Of a stretch of DNA of 64,000 nucleotides, positions 1-9,265 are shown piece by piece. The translations under genes were made by a program, and so were the position numbers. The notes below the pieces were generated by a model, which saw only the letters and a program-made list of their open reading frames with translations, ran no database searches and was not told where the DNA came from. This DNA comes from Prochlorococcus marinus (GTDB lineage Bacteria > Cyanobacteriota > Cyanobacteriia > PCC-6307 > Cyanobiaceae): positions 372,001 through 436,000 of the forward strand of contig NZ_CVSW01000032.1 in NCBI RefSeq assembly GCF_001180265.1, written 5' to 3'. The first letter of the stretch is position 1. Each line of letters starts with the position of its first letter.

Positions 1-30
1 CTATAGAGAATCCAAAAAGAATTGAAAATT

Positions 31-44
31 GTTACTGTTGATAC
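31..44 (+). promoter_or_regulatory. NtcA binding site upstream of ntcA
   Basis: The sequence reads GTT-N8-TAC, which fits the NtcA consensus GTA-N8-TAC with one mismatch and keeps the GTN10AC core. A TAAATT -10 element (67-72) lies 22 bases downstream, the usual spacing of an NtcA-activated promoter, and would start transcription near base 79. Positive autoregulation of ntcA is known in cyanobacteria; that this site does it here is inference. Confidence 0.65.
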
Positions 45-66
45 AAGATATTTTAGGGTGTCTTCT

Positions 67-72
67 TAAATT
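67..72 (+). promoter_or_regulatory. -10 element of ntcA promoter
   Basis: TAAATT matches the cyanobacterial -10 pattern TAN3T and sits 22 bases after the putative NtcA site. The same hexamer is used at the amt promoter with nearly the same spacing. No -35 element is needed in this class of activated promoter. Confidence 0.5.
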
Positions 73-92
73 TCCTATTAGTTAAGATATTT

Positions 93-827
93 ATGATACC
101 TTCTTCTCGAGGATTCAACCGCTTTAGTTCGCAACAATCAGGACAAAGTAAAATTCATTCTGTTGGAGAACGTTTCCCAATCAATAGAACTTTAATGGAA
201 GTAATTAAAGGTCTAGAGGGTGCAAGCACAGAAATGGTTGAGAGATCTAAAACAATATTTTTCCCTGGCGATCCTGCTGAAAGGGTTTATCTAATAAGAA
301 GAGGAGCAGTAAGGCTATCAAGAGTTTATGAGTCAGGTGAAGAGATAACTGTTGCTCTTTTGAGAGAAAATAGTCTCTTTGGTGTTTTATCTCTTTTGAC
401 AGGACATAGATCTGATCGCTTTTATCATGCAATAGCATTTACAAGAGTTGAAATGATAACTGCACCTGCGAATTCTGTTTTAAGAGCAATAGAGGAAGAT
501 GCATCAGTAGGACTATTATTGTTACAAGGTCTTTCAAGCAGGATCCTACAAACAGAAACAATGATAGAAACTCTTACTCATAGAGATATGTCTTCTCGTT
601 TAGTAAGCTTTTTAATGGTTCTTTGTAGGGATTTTGGAGTTGCAAGTGAAAAAGGGATTACAATAGATTTGAGACTTTCACACCAAGCTATTGCAGAAGC
701 CATTGGTTCAACAAGAGTAACGATCACAAGATTATTGGGAGATTTAAAGGATTCTGGGCTCCTCAATATTGAAAGAAAAAAGATTACAGTATTTGACCCA
801 ATAGCTCTTGCAAAAAGATTTAATTGA
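93..827 (+). CDS. ntcA: Global nitrogen regulator NtcA (Crp/Fnr family)
   Basis: NtcA is the cyanobacterial activator/repressor of nitrogen assimilation genes and senses 2-oxoglutarate. The protein has a cNMP-binding-type effector domain (about residues 55-150, with the typical [11 protein letters not shown] and FGVLSLLTG stretches) and a C-terminal helix-turn-helix at about 195-216 ([20 protein letters not shown]), nearly identical to known NtcA. At 244 residues it is about 20 longer than freshwater NtcA, all at the N-terminus; a later ATG at 195 (residue 35) would remove the extra part. The predicted transcription start near 79 leaves room for the ATG at 93 with a very short leader. A putative NtcA site upstream suggests autoregulation. 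Confidence 0.97.
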   Translation: MIPSSRGFNRFSSQQSGQSKIHSVGERFPINRTLMEVIKGLEGASTEMVERSKTIFFPGDPAERVYLIRRGAVRLSRVYESGEEITVALLRENSLFGVLSLLTGHRSDRFYHAIAFTRVEMITAPANSVLRAIEEDASVGLLLLQGLSSRILQTETMIETLTHRDMSSRLVSFLMVLCRDFGVASEKGITIDLRLSHQAIAEAIGSTRVTITRLLGDLKDSGLLNIERKKITVFDPIALAKRFN

Positions 828-866
828 TTCATCATTAACTATGATGTATTGAGAGATTGAAATATT

Positions 867-1826
867 GTGGCTTGGATTTTAATTGTTTTTTTAGTATTTC
901 TAGGAGGATTAATTGCACCATTTGGGGATTTGCTAGGTACCAAGATTGGTAAAGCAAGATTTAGTATCTTAAAATTAAGGCCAAAAAAAACAGCAACAAT
1001 TATAACGATAATTACTGGAGGATTTATTAGTTCAATATCAATTGGATTGTTAATTTTAGTTAGTGAAGAATTTAGGCAAAGACTTTTTGTTGATATACCT
1101 TTTTTACAAAAAACTTTGGATGAGAGTAAAAAGGCGCTTCTTCCTTTGCAGGAAGAGAGGAAGAAGCTTGAAGTTAAAATTAAAAATAAAGAAAAAGAAT
1201 TAAATAAATTAAAAAGTGATATTAAAGAATTTAGAAGAGGAAATGTAGTAATTAAAAGGGGCCAAACTTTATTTATTGCACAAGTTAGTTCTACACCAAG
1301 CATAAAATCAGATTTAGGAAAGATTTACAATAGTGCAGACACATATGTTCAGAAAATTGTAATCCCTAGTAAAAAGGAAATAAAGAATATCCTTTTGTGG
1401 AGACCTAGTGATATTGCTGAAATTGAAGAAGTCACTTCAAAAGGTGGGGATTGGATCATCTCGATTAAATCAGCAACTAATGTTTTGAGAGGAGATAATT
1501 TTGTTTTTGTTTACCCAGAATTACTGGAAAATAAAATTGTTGTCAAAAGAGGAGAAATTATTACGAGCGAAATTATTGATAAAAAAGATCTTGATTATAA
1601 AAATATCAATTTAAAAATTAAAACTTTGTTGAGAAAAACAAGAGACAAAATCAAATTAAAAGGATCAATTGTTAATGAAATTACTACAAAAGGAGACTTT
1701 GTTAAAAAAATTAGAGATTCGATAAAGTTGAACGAAGTTAACAAATATCGAATAGAGGTTGTATCTTTAAAAAATAGTAAAACTGCAGACTCAATAATAG
1801 TTGAGTTAAATATTACTAAACTGTAA
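867..1826 (+). CDS. Membrane-anchored coiled-coil protein, DUF3084-like
   Basis: A 319-residue conserved cyanobacterial protein with a GTG start. Residues 2-18 and about 44-64 are hydrophobic and probably membrane-spanning. A lysine/glutamate-rich coiled coil follows at about 80-120 (LQEERKKLEVKIKNKEKELN), then a soluble C-terminal part. The arrangement matches the DUF3084 family as I remember it; the function is unknown to me. It lies 39 bases after ntcA on the same strand and 6 bases before the next gene, so it probably belongs to an operon with the RuvC-like gene downstream. Confidence 0.75.
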   Translation: MAWILIVFLVFLGGLIAPFGDLLGTKIGKARFSILKLRPKKTATIITIITGGFISSISIGLLILVSEEFRQRLFVDIPFLQKTLDESKKALLPLQEERKKLEVKIKNKEKELNKLKSDIKEFRRGNVVIKRGQTLFIAQVSSTPSIKSDLGKIYNSADTYVQKIVIPSKKEIKNILLWRPSDIAEIEEVTSKGGDWIISIKSATNVLRGDNFVFVYPELLENKIVVKRGEIITSEIIDKKDLDYKNINLKIKTLLRKTRDKIKLKGSIVNEITTKGDFVKKIRDSIKLNEVNKYRIEVVSLKNSKTADSIIVELNITKL

Positions 1827-1832
1827 ATCTCT

Positions 1833-2270
1833 GTGCTTAAGTTTCTTTCTATTGATCCAGGTAAAATTAAATGTGGATTAGTTTTAGCTGAAATAAGCGA
1901 AAAAAAAGTTCATAAAGCGATTATTCTTAAAAGTGAATTAATTGAAGATTATGTAAAAAATTTAAATACAATTGAAGATATATCAAAAATTATTATTGGT
2001 AACGGTACAACCAGTCGAGAGATTAAAGAAAAACTCAATATTTTTAAAAAAAAAATAATAACTTTTGAAGAAAAAAATTCTACTTATAGAGCCAAAGCAA
2101 GATATTTTGAACTTTTCCCAATTAAAGGTTTGCAGTTTTTAGTTCCTAGGGAGGTTTTTATTCTTAATAAAAATCTCGATGCAATATCAGCTTTGATAAT
2201 TTTGGAGGATTATTGCAAAATAAAGTTTACTTTGAGTCAGAATATTGATTTTAAAACTTGGCTAAAATAG
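1833..2270 (+). CDS. RuvC-like/YqgF-related RNase H-fold protein
   Basis: A 145-residue protein with a GTG start, 6 bases after the preceding gene. The N-terminus (LSIDPGKIKCGLVLAE, D8) looks like the first acidic strand of RuvC/YqgF resolvase-fold enzymes. A glutamate in FEEKNST (about 79-80) and an aspartate in LDAISALIIL (D116) can supply the other acidic residues. This suggests a nuclease or a relative of the pre-16S rRNA nuclease, but it is not the canonical short YqgF and the substrate is unknown. Its last 20 bases overlap the end of the convergent gene on the minus strand. Confidence 0.65.
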   Translation: MLKFLSIDPGKIKCGLVLAEISEKKVHKAIILKSELIEDYVKNLNTIEDISKIIIGNGTTSREIKEKLNIFKKKIITFEEKNSTYRAKARYFELFPIKGLQFLVPREVFILNKNLDAISALIILEDYCKIKFTLSQNIDFKTWLK

Positions 2271-2508
2271 TGAACTTATATTCATTACCTGTTTCTAGTT
2301 CATAATCTTTTTTCAATAAAAATCTTAATAAGGCATCTTCAATTAACGCTCTTCCCAAAGGAGGATTTATTAATAATAAACCTTTATTGAAAGACCATGT
2401 AAAAGTCCATTTGAATTGACTAGCTTCAACAAGTCCTTTAATTTGCTTTTTTGAAAAGCAATATTCTTTAACACTTAAATTGGCTATCGTTTCTGGTTTT
2501 GGAATCAT
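2251..2508 (-). CDS. Conserved small protein, DUF3146-like
   Basis: An 85-residue protein whose ATG lies 3 bases from the stop of pth, so it is probably translated together with it. The sequence contains FKWTFTWSFNKGLLLINPP and resembles the cyanobacterial DUF3146 family from memory. No signal peptide or membrane segment is evident. It overlaps the convergent RuvC-like gene by 20 bases. Function unknown. Confidence 0.65.
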   Translation of the reverse strand: MIPKPETIANLSVKEYCFSKKQIKGLVEASQFKWTFTWSFNKGLLLINPPLGRALIEDALLRFLLKKDYELETGNEYKFTILAKF

Positions 2509-2511
2509 TTG

Positions 2512-3114
2512 TTATTTTTGGTCTTTATCAAACGAATTTAATTCATTTATTATAAGTTCTTCTTTTTTTGTATTTAATTGTTCGAGAGATTCTATTACCC
2601 TATTATAAACTTTATCTAATATTGATTTTTCTTCTAGGGAAATATTGCCTAATACATGAGAAATAGTATTGAAATCATTTGTACCTTTAATTGATGGGGG
2701 AGAACCAATTCCAATTCTGATTCTATTAAAATCACAGGTCTGTAATTTTTCAATAATGCTTTGCAATCCATTATGTCCTCCAGAGCTTCCTTTTTTTCTA
2801 AATCTTATTTTTCCAAGGGGTAGATCTTTATCATCAACAATTATAAAAATCTGATCTAAATTAATTTTGTACCAATCTTTTATGGCTCGGACAGCATCAC
2901 CGCTATTATTCATATACGTATTTGGTAAAAATAACCTGTAAGTTGAATCATTGATTTTGAATTCTGAGCAGGAACTTTTAAGTTTATCCTTTAATAAAAA
3001 ATTAGAATTATATTTTTTTGAAAGATTTTCAAGCAGCAAAAAACCTATATTATGTCTGGTTTTTGAATATTTTTTACCAGGATTACCCAACCCAATTAAA
3101 TATATTTCATTCAT
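2512..3114 (-). CDS. pth: Peptidyl-tRNA hydrolase
   Basis: Pth cleaves peptidyl-tRNA released from stalled ribosomes and recycles the tRNA. The 200-residue protein has the family signatures in order: GLGNPGKKYSKTRHNIGF with the catalytic histidine near the N-terminus, PNTYMNNSG, and SSGGHNGLQSII. Length is normal for bacterial Pth. It is followed almost directly by the DUF3146-like gene on the same strand. Confidence 0.97.
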   Translation of the reverse strand: MNEIYLIGLGNPGKKYSKTRHNIGFLLLENLSKKYNSNFLLKDKLKSSCSEFKINDSTYRLFLPNTYMNNSGDAVRAIKDWYKINLDQIFIIVDDKDLPLGKIRFRKKGSSGGHNGLQSIIEKLQTCDFNRIRIGIGSPPSIKGTNDFNTISHVLGNISLEEKSILDKVYNRVIESLEQLNTKKEELIINELNSFDKDQK

Positions 3115-3251
3115 GATCTACAGTAAAATCTCTTTATAGTTGAGATTATAAATATACAAACAAACTATAACTAATTAAATTAAATAAATATTCCAAAAAA
3201 AGTTTTGGTGATACTTAGATTAATTGTCTAACTCCTAAGAGTTTTTAAATT

Positions 3252-3452
3252 TTAATTTCCGTTCCAATCTACTGAGAAACCCTGTAATAGTAGGGATTGG
3301 TTATAAATTTGTAGAAGAATAACTAAGAACACTAGAAGAAGTAGTCCTATGACTGTCATCACAGGTACTGCTCCCCATCCCGGTACAACTTTTCCTTGAC
3401 CTGAATTGCCAATTGCTTTTAAAAGACTTCCTAATGCTGTTTTTTGACCCAT
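3252..3452 (-). CDS. psbH: Photosystem II protein H
   Basis: PsbH is a single-span thylakoid subunit of photosystem II that helps bind bicarbonate and stabilise CP47. The 66-residue protein has the typical [20 protein letters not shown] start, GWGAVPVM, one transmembrane helix and a QGFSVDWN end. It is transcribed divergently from psbN, as in most cyanobacteria, with an 80-base spacer between them. Confidence 0.97.
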
Positions 3453-3532
3453 GTTGAATTCACAAAATCGAATATTATTTCGCTATTGTATAAGAACTTA
3501 TACATAAATTGTTTACAAACTTAGCAAAATTG
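3453..3532. ncRNA. psbN/psbH intergenic structured region (psbNH-type RNA candidate)
   Basis: The spacer between divergent psbH and psbN contains a 7-bp stem with a 2-base centre (GTATAAG-AA-CTTATAC, 3488-3503), a CGAA/TTCG stem (3469-3482) and a GTTT/AAAC stem (3511-3520). A conserved RNA motif called psbNH has been described at exactly this position in marine cyanobacteria. I recognise the location and the presence of hairpins, not the covariance pattern, so the identity and strand are inferred. Confidence 0.4.
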
Positions 3533-3685
3533 ATGCAAACTTTATCATCTGCTCCAGACCCTGCAGTTTCCATAGCAGTAACAATTCTGGCATTACTACT
3601 AGCTTTAACCGGATTTGGTCTTTGGACTGCATTTGGACCTAAAGCAGCCAAGCTTACAGATCCTTGGGATGATCATGATGATTAA
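3533..3685 (+). CDS. psbN: PsbN protein
   Basis: A 50-residue protein starting MQTLSSAPDPAVSIAVTILA, with one transmembrane helix and the typical FGPKAAKLTDPWDDHDD end. PsbN is needed for photosystem II assembly or repair and is not a stable subunit. It lies opposite psbH. The ATG at 3533 gives the length normal for the family (about 43-50). Confidence 0.95.
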   Translation: MQTLSSAPDPAVSIAVTILALLLALTGFGLWTAFGPKAAKLTDPWDDHDD

Positions 3686-3793
3686 AGTTTCTTTAAAGTA
3701 TTTCAAAATTTTCCAAAAATACAAAAAGTAAACCTTTTACCATAAATTAAATATAAATTTAATAGGATATATTTCGAAAGCACACGTAATTCT

Positions 3794-3922
3794 ATGCTCG
3801 CCTTAAAAATTTCTGTTTACACTATTGTCTTTTTCTTCGTTGGAATCTTTCTATTTGGATTTTTAGCAAGTGACCCAACTAGAACTCCAAATAGAAAAGA
3901 TTTAGAAAGCCCACAAGACTAA
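3794..3922 (+). CDS. psbI: Photosystem II reaction-centre protein I
   Basis: A 42-residue single-span protein starting [19 protein letters not shown] and ending with the conserved [13 protein letters not shown] segment, which identifies PsbI, a small subunit beside D1 and CP43. It follows psbN by 108 bases on the same strand and precedes a large outer-membrane protein gene by only 18 bases. Confidence 0.96.
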
Positions 3923-3940
3923 TCTTTTAATTAATTTAAA

Positions 3941-5947
3941 TTGAATACGGTAATATCAAAAAAATTATTATTTTTTTCTTTTTTATTTATTAATTTATTT
4001 CAACCGGTACAGTCTACTGACTTACCTTTAGTTAATAAAAAAAAAGACCACTATCTATTTGATAAAGAGAAGAATTCAAAAACTTTCGATTACGATAAAT
4101 TTTCTTATTTATCACTTTATAATGAACTAAAAAAAATTAATTTAGAAAAAAAATCATTAGAGGAAAATGCAAAGCCACTTTTAGTTAATTTAAGTGAAAA
4201 GAAGGAAGAGTTAATAATTGAATCTGAAAAACAGTCTGAAATAAATAATGTTATCTACGCTGAAGGAAACGTTTCTGTTTCTTATAAGGGCAAACTCCTG
4301 AGAGCTGATAATCTAATTTACGATAAATTAAATAAAAAAATTAATGCTAAAGGAAATATATCTTTCTTATTAGGAGATCAATTTTTTCAAGTTTCAGAAT
4401 TAGAGTATAGTTTTATTAACGAAAAAGGTTATTTGTTAGATGTTAAGGGGGCTTTTAATACAAATACTTTGATGAATGACTTATCATCAGATTTCATCTC
4501 GTCAGATTCTTATAAGATAGAAAGTTTACTAAAATTAAACAAAAAGGAAGTTATCAATACTCCTAGCAAGGTTGAGAATTGGTTATTTTTTACAGAAAAA
4601 ATGATTATTGATGGTAATAAGTGGGCAAGTAAGAAGGCATTATTTACTAATGATTTACTCGAATTGAAACAAGTGAAATTAGCAGTTAATTCCTTAGAAA
4701 TTATTTCTGAAGGAGAGGAATTATTAAGATTTAGGTCGTCATTAAGTTACTTGATTTTTGATGAAAAAGTATCAATCCCTCTTTGGTTTGGAGACAGAAC
4801 TTTGAATCAGTCAGAAGAATCATTTAATGTTGAAAACAAATGGATTCTTGGATATGAAAATTTAGACAAGGATGGTTATTTTATTGGTAGGAAATTTAAC
4901 TCCTTAGATCTAACTAAAAACTTTGTTTTAGATTTAGAACCTCAATTCTTGATACAGCGCTCACTAAAAGGTTACACAAAAAGTTTTGTAAATGAGGGAG
5001 ATTCAATAACTTCTGAGAAAGTTAAAAGAAATGCAAGTTTTAAAGATTATTTTGCTCTGAAATCCGAAATAAATGGTCCAATAAATAATTGGGATTTAGA
5101 AATAGAAAATAATTTAAATTCTTTTGACGTTGAAAAATTTTCAGATGCATTTAGATCAAAGACTAATTTAAGTAAAGAAATTAATTTTTTAAATTCCAAA
5201 TGGGTAAAAAACTTTTATGGAGTTTATAGAGATAGAGTATGGAATGGTTCATTGGGTGAAGCGGAAATTTACTTAGGTTATGGTTCGGAATTAAAAAAAG
5301 AAAATAGTTGGGTTGTTAATGGCATAAAAAAGACAGAATTTTTATCTTTAGGATTGGCTAATATAAAAGCTGAAGGTTTAAATACAAAAAGTCTTGTAAC
5401 TAAGTTCAAAGGTAACCTATTTTATTCTTTAGGTCAGAAATTCCCCATTAATATTGTCGAGCCTCAAAAGAAAACTATTGATATTTCATATAGGTATATT
5501 CCTGAACCAATTACGAAAGGATTAAGTATTAATACAAGATTAGAAGCATCATATTCTTTTTATGAAAATGGAGATCATCAAGAATATATAGGTTTAGGTC
5601 TTGGCCCAGAATTCATATTTGGTGATTTTAAAAATAAATTTTTTGATTATACTCGTTTAAGTCTATTCCCTTTTTATAAGTTGAGTAGCGGAGAAAGTGT
5701 TTTTAAATTCGATCAAAATTATGATAATTTCACTTTAAATATTGCTCTTGATCAGCAATTATTTGGCCCAGTTATTCTCAAAAGTAGTGGCACTTTAAAC
5801 CTTTCTGATGATTCTGATGACTATGGTGAATTTATAGATTCTAAAATTGCATTAAATTGGAAAAAAAGATCTTATGAATTTGGTATTTTTTATCAGCCTC
5901 ATAATCAAGCGGGAGGAATTTCCTTCGGTCTTTTTGGATTTAAATAG
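3941..5947 (+). CDS. LptD/OstA-like outer-membrane protein, DUF3769-like
   Basis: A 668-residue protein with a TTG start and an N-terminal hydrophobic signal-like segment (about 8-24). Residues about 100-150 (NVIYAEGNVSVSYKGKLLRA, then KINAKGNISFLLGDQ) match the OstA/LptD N-terminal periplasmic repeat that handles lipopolysaccharide. The C-terminal half is rich in alternating polar/aromatic strands and ends in phenylalanine-containing GLFGFK, as expected for a beta-barrel. Cyanobacterial proteins of this kind are often labelled DUF3769. A role in outer-membrane lipid export is plausible but not shown. The 18-base gap after psbI suggests shared transcription. Confidence 0.7.
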   Translation: MNTVISKKLLFFSFLFINLFQPVQSTDLPLVNKKKDHYLFDKEKNSKTFDYDKFSYLSLYNELKKINLEKKSLEENAKPLLVNLSEKKEELIIESEKQSEINNVIYAEGNVSVSYKGKLLRADNLIYDKLNKKINAKGNISFLLGDQFFQVSELEYSFINEKGYLLDVKGAFNTNTLMNDLSSDFISSDSYKIESLLKLNKKEVINTPSKVENWLFFTEKMIIDGNKWASKKALFTNDLLELKQVKLAVNSLEIISEGEELLRFRSSLSYLIFDEKVSIPLWFGDRTLNQSEESFNVENKWILGYENLDKDGYFIGRKFNSLDLTKNFVLDLEPQFLIQRSLKGYTKSFVNEGDSITSEKVKRNASFKDYFALKSEINGPINNWDLEIENNLNSFDVEKFSDAFRSKTNLSKEINFLNSKWVKNFYGVYRDRVWNGSLGEAEIYLGYGSELKKENSWVVNGIKKTEFLSLGLANIKAEGLNTKSLVTKFKGNLFYSLGQKFPINIVEPQKKTIDISYRYIPEPITKGLSINTRLEASYSFYENGDHQEYIGLGLGPEFIFGDFKNKFFDYTRLSLFPFYKLSSGESVFKFDQNYDNFTLNIALDQQLFGPVILKSSGTLNLSDDSDDYGEFIDSKIALNWKKRSYEFGIFYQPHNQAGGISFGLFGFK

Positions 5948-5950
5948 CTA

Positions 5951-6571
5951 CTAGAATTGATTATTAAATTTTAAGTAAGGTAAATCATGGAATTTATTTT
6001 CAATTAATTTTTCGTTTTCAAGTAGTGCGGAAGTAGCATCCCATTCTCCTGATAAAAACATTTTTCTTGCGCTTTCCTTAATCTCAAGATCAAAATTTAA
6101 TTCTTTTGATTTTGCTGAGGAATTATTCATATCAATTTCTAGGAATAAACATTTATTAAAGCTATGGTTTTGCATGTCTTGGATTGAATTTTTAGGAAGC
6201 GTAAAACATGGAACTCCTATCGCAATACAATTACTATAAAAAATATCGGCAAAACTCTCGCCGATTATTGCTCTTATACCCCATCTCATAAGTGCTTGAG
6301 GGGCATGTTCTCTGCTAGAACCACATCCAAAATTGCTATTAACAATTAGTATTGTGGCATTTTTGTTTTCCTCTAAATCAAAAGGATGCTGTCCTTTTAA
6401 AGTTTTCCTATCGTCTTCAAAAACAGATTCACCCAATGAATCAAAGTTTACACACTTTAAAAAACGCGCAGGAATTATTCGATCTGTATCAATGTCATTA
6501 CCAACCAAGGATATACATTGCCCGTTTATTTGTGAAATTTTTCCAATTGGTGGGGTAAACTCGGATTTCAT
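5951..6571 (-). CDS. leuD: 3-isopropylmalate dehydratase small subunit
   Basis: LeuD pairs with LeuC to isomerise 2-isopropylmalate in leucine synthesis. The 206-residue protein has the aconitase swivel-domain signatures GNDIDTDRIIPARFLK and NFGCGSSREHAPQAL. Its ATG overlaps the leuC stop in TAATG, so the two are translationally coupled. Length is normal. Confidence 0.97.
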   Translation of the reverse strand: MKSEFTPPIGKISQINGQCISLVGNDIDTDRIIPARFLKCVNFDSLGESVFEDDRKTLKGQHPFDLEENKNATILIVNSNFGCGSSREHAPQALMRWGIRAIIGESFADIFYSNCIAIGVPCFTLPKNSIQDMQNHSFNKCLFLEIDMNNSSAKSKELNFDLEIKESARKMFLSGEWDATSALLENEKLIENKFHDLPYLKFNNQF

Positions 6572-7977
6572 TAGTTAATAAATTCTCGAACGTCACTGAC
6601 TTTGCCATTAATTGCGGCAGCAGCAACCATTGCTGGACTCATGAGTAGTGTTCTTCCTCTTGGAGACCCCTGTCTACCTTTGAAATTTCTATTACTAGAA
6701 CTAGCACTAATTTGATTACCTATTAGCTTATCTGAATTCATTGCTAAACACATTGAGCAGCCTGGTTCTCTCCATTGAAATCCAGAATCCTTAAATATCT
6801 GATCAAGACCTTCTTGTTTCGCTTCATTGGCTACTTTTTCTGAACCAGGAACTACAAATGCTTTTACATTCTTAGATACTTTTTTGTCTTTTAATACTTT
6901 AGCTGCAACTCTTAAGTCACTGATTCGACCATTTGTGCAACTGCCTATGAAACAAACCTCTACCGGAATATCTTTTATCGATTGGCCTGGCTTGAAACTC
7001 ATATATTCATAAGCCTCTTCAGCAACTAATTTGTCATTTGGGGACAATTCATCTAAAAAAGGGATTTGTTGATTAATCCCAATACTTTGGCCTGGAGTAA
7101 TCCCCCACGTAACGGTTGGTTCTATTTTAGAGGCATCTATTTTAATTACATCATCATAAATTGAGTCTTCATCGCTTTTTAATGATTTCCACCATGTGAG
7201 AGCTTTTTCCCAATGCTCATTTTTTGGTGAGCATAATTTATTTTTCATGTAACTAAAGGTCTTTTCATCAGGGTTTATGTAGCCGCATCTTGCTCCTCCT
7301 TCAATAGACATATTGCATATAGTCATTCTCTCTTCCATTGATAATCCATTGATTGCAGGCCCTGCAAACTCATATGCAAAACCAACCCCAGCCTTTACAC
7401 CGAGTTTATTAATAATATGAAGTACTAAATCCTTAGCATAAACCCCATTAGATAATTGATTTTCGCACCAAATTTGCCTTACCTTTAATTTATTCATGGC
7501 TATGGTTTGAGTTGCAAGAACATCTCTTACTTGGCTTGTACCTATCCCAAAAGCAATTGACCCAAAAGCTCCATGAGTTGAAGTATGTGAATCTCCACAA
7601 GCGATTGTCATTCCAGGTTGAGTTAGCCCCAATTCTGGAGCTACTACATGTACTATTCCTTGACTTCCACTACCAATATTAAAAAATTTTATTTTGTGTT
7701 GTAAGCAGTTCTTCTCAAGTGTTTCAATCATTTGCTCTGCAAGATTATCTTTGAAAGGCCTGCTTTGATTATCTGTTGGCACAATGTGATCAACTGTAGC
7801 CACAGTTCTACTAGGGAATTTTACTGTTAAATTTTTGTCTTTTAAAGCGCCAAATGCTTGAGGACTTGTCACTTCATGGATTAAGTGAAGACCAATAAAA
7901 ATTTGATCTGAGCCGCCAGGAAGACTGGAAACTTTGTGCAAATCCCAAACTTTATCAAATAAGGTATCTTTACTCAA
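6571..7977 (-). CDS. leuC: 3-isopropylmalate dehydratase large subunit
   Basis: The catalytic large subunit of the leucine-pathway isomerase, an aconitase-family enzyme with a 4Fe-4S cluster. The cluster cysteines are visible in [15 protein letters not shown] and GCSMCLAMN. The N-terminal [12 protein letters not shown] and [12 protein letters not shown] motifs are also present, and 468 residues is the usual length. It sits 13 bases after cinA in the minus-strand run glyA-cinA-leuC-leuD. Confidence 0.98.
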   Translation of the reverse strand: MSKDTLFDKVWDLHKVSSLPGGSDQIFIGLHLIHEVTSPQAFGALKDKNLTVKFPSRTVATVDHIVPTDNQSRPFKDNLAEQMIETLEKNCLQHKIKFFNIGSGSQGIVHVVAPELGLTQPGMTIACGDSHTSTHGAFGSIAFGIGTSQVRDVLATQTIAMNKLKVRQIWCENQLSNGVYAKDLVLHIINKLGVKAGVGFAYEFAGPAINGLSMEERMTICNMSIEGGARCGYINPDEKTFSYMKNKLCSPKNEHWEKALTWWKSLKSDEDSIYDDVIKIDASKIEPTVTWGITPGQSIGINQQIPFLDELSPNDKLVAEEAYEYMSFKPGQSIKDIPVEVCFIGSCTNGRISDLRVAAKVLKDKKVSKNVKAFVVPGSEKVANEAKQEGLDQIFKDSGFQWREPGCSMCLAMNSDKLIGNQISASSSNRNFKGRQGSPRGRTLLMSPAMVAAAAINGKVSDVREFIN

Positions 7978-7990
7978 TTTGTAAAAAAAG

Positions 7991-9265
7991 CTACTTACTA
8001 TTTGATAATAAGATTAATCTGAGGCTGTTCAAACACACATTTACACTTAGTGTTTGAATTTCAATTCTGTTTCGGGTTGAGTTAAATGTTTTTTTTATAT
8101 TAGTTATATGATTATTCGGTCCTGAAATTGAGATATAGACAAGTCCAACTGGTTTATCTGGACTGCCTCCATTAGGACCTGCTATTCCACTAATTGCTAT
8201 TGACCAATCTGCTCCTAATTTCCTTTTTACATTAATTGCCATGGACTCACAAACTTCTTCAGAAACAGCCCCATATTTTGTAAGCTTTTCTTTAGAAATA
8301 TTTAATAATGAATTTTTTAGCTCATTACTATAAGAAACAATACTACCTTGAAAAACTTGAGATGAACCTGATATTGATGTTAGAGATGAAGATAGAAGAC
8401 CTCCTGTACAGGATTCAGCAAAAACAATAGTTTGGTTCCTCTTAGTTAACTCTTTTATTAAAACGCTTGGCAAAGTATCATTATCCTCTCCAAAAATAAA
8501 CTTTGAAAAATCTTTTTTTAATTTTTCTTTTATTGGCTTAATTATATTTTTTGCTTCTAGGTCATTTTTTGCTCGCGCCGTGATTCTGATTTTAACCTCT
8601 CCTAAGTTTGCATATGGAGCAACCGTTGGGTTTTTAAGATTTAATAGATCATTAATTTTTTCTGAAACGCTAGATTCTCCAATTCCTGCAAATTTAAGAG
8701 TATTTGAATAAAAGGAATAACTATCTGAGAATTTGGTTTTTATGAAATCATACGCAGTCTCTTCCCACATAGTTTTCATTTCACTAGGCACTCCAGGGAA
8801 AGTAAGAATAGTAAACCCTTTTATTGGTTCCCATATCATTCCTGGGGCAGTGCCGCTAGGGTTATTAATTATTTGAGCATTTTTTGGGAAGAAACATTGT
8901 TTCCTTAAGCTAGAGGAATCGTCTTTGAGCTTAGAGTTTGGAAGTTTTTGTTTAATTTCATCCCATAAGTGCGGTCTTTCAAAAATTGATACATTAAAAG
9001 ATTTGGCTATTGCTTCAGTAGTTAAGTCATCTGGGGTGGGTCCCAATCCACCCGTTGTAATTAGAAGATTACTTCTTTTCGATATTTCTTGAATTACTTT
9101 TATAATTCGATCACAATTATCACCTACAGTTGATTGCCTAAAGTGATTTAAACCTAATAGAGACAACTGTTCAGAAATCCATTGAGCATTTGTATTTATG
9201 ATATTTCCTAAAAGTAGCTCTGTTCCAATAGAAAGGATTTCAACTCCCTTGCAATTAGGAATCAT
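7991..9265 (-). CDS. cinA: CinA-like protein (nicotinamide-nucleotide amidase/ADP-ribose pyrophosphatase type)
   Basis: The 424-residue protein has the N-terminal MoCF/molybdopterin-binding-like domain ([15 protein letters not shown] start, [19 protein letters not shown]) and the C-terminal CinA domain ([39 protein letters not shown]). Full-length CinA proteins combine NMN deamidase and pyrophosphatase activities in NAD recycling. The start overlaps the glyA stop by 4 bases (ATGA), suggesting coupling. Confidence 0.94.
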   Translation of the reverse strand: MIPNCKGVEILSIGTELLLGNIINTNAQWISEQLSLLGLNHFRQSTVGDNCDRIIKVIQEISKRSNLLITTGGLGPTPDDLTTEAIAKSFNVSIFERPHLWDEIKQKLPNSKLKDDSSSLRKQCFFPKNAQIINNPSGTAPGMIWEPIKGFTILTFPGVPSEMKTMWEETAYDFIKTKFSDSYSFYSNTLKFAGIGESSVSEKINDLLNLKNPTVAPYANLGEVKIRITARAKNDLEAKNIIKPIKEKLKKDFSKFIFGEDNDTLPSVLIKELTKRNQTIVFAESCTGGLLSSSLTSISGSSQVFQGSIVSYSNELKNSLLNISKEKLTKYGAVSEEVCESMAINVKRKLGADWSIAISGIAGPNGGSPDKPVGLVYISISGPNNHITNIKKTFNSTRNRIEIQTLSVNVCLNSLRLILLSNSK

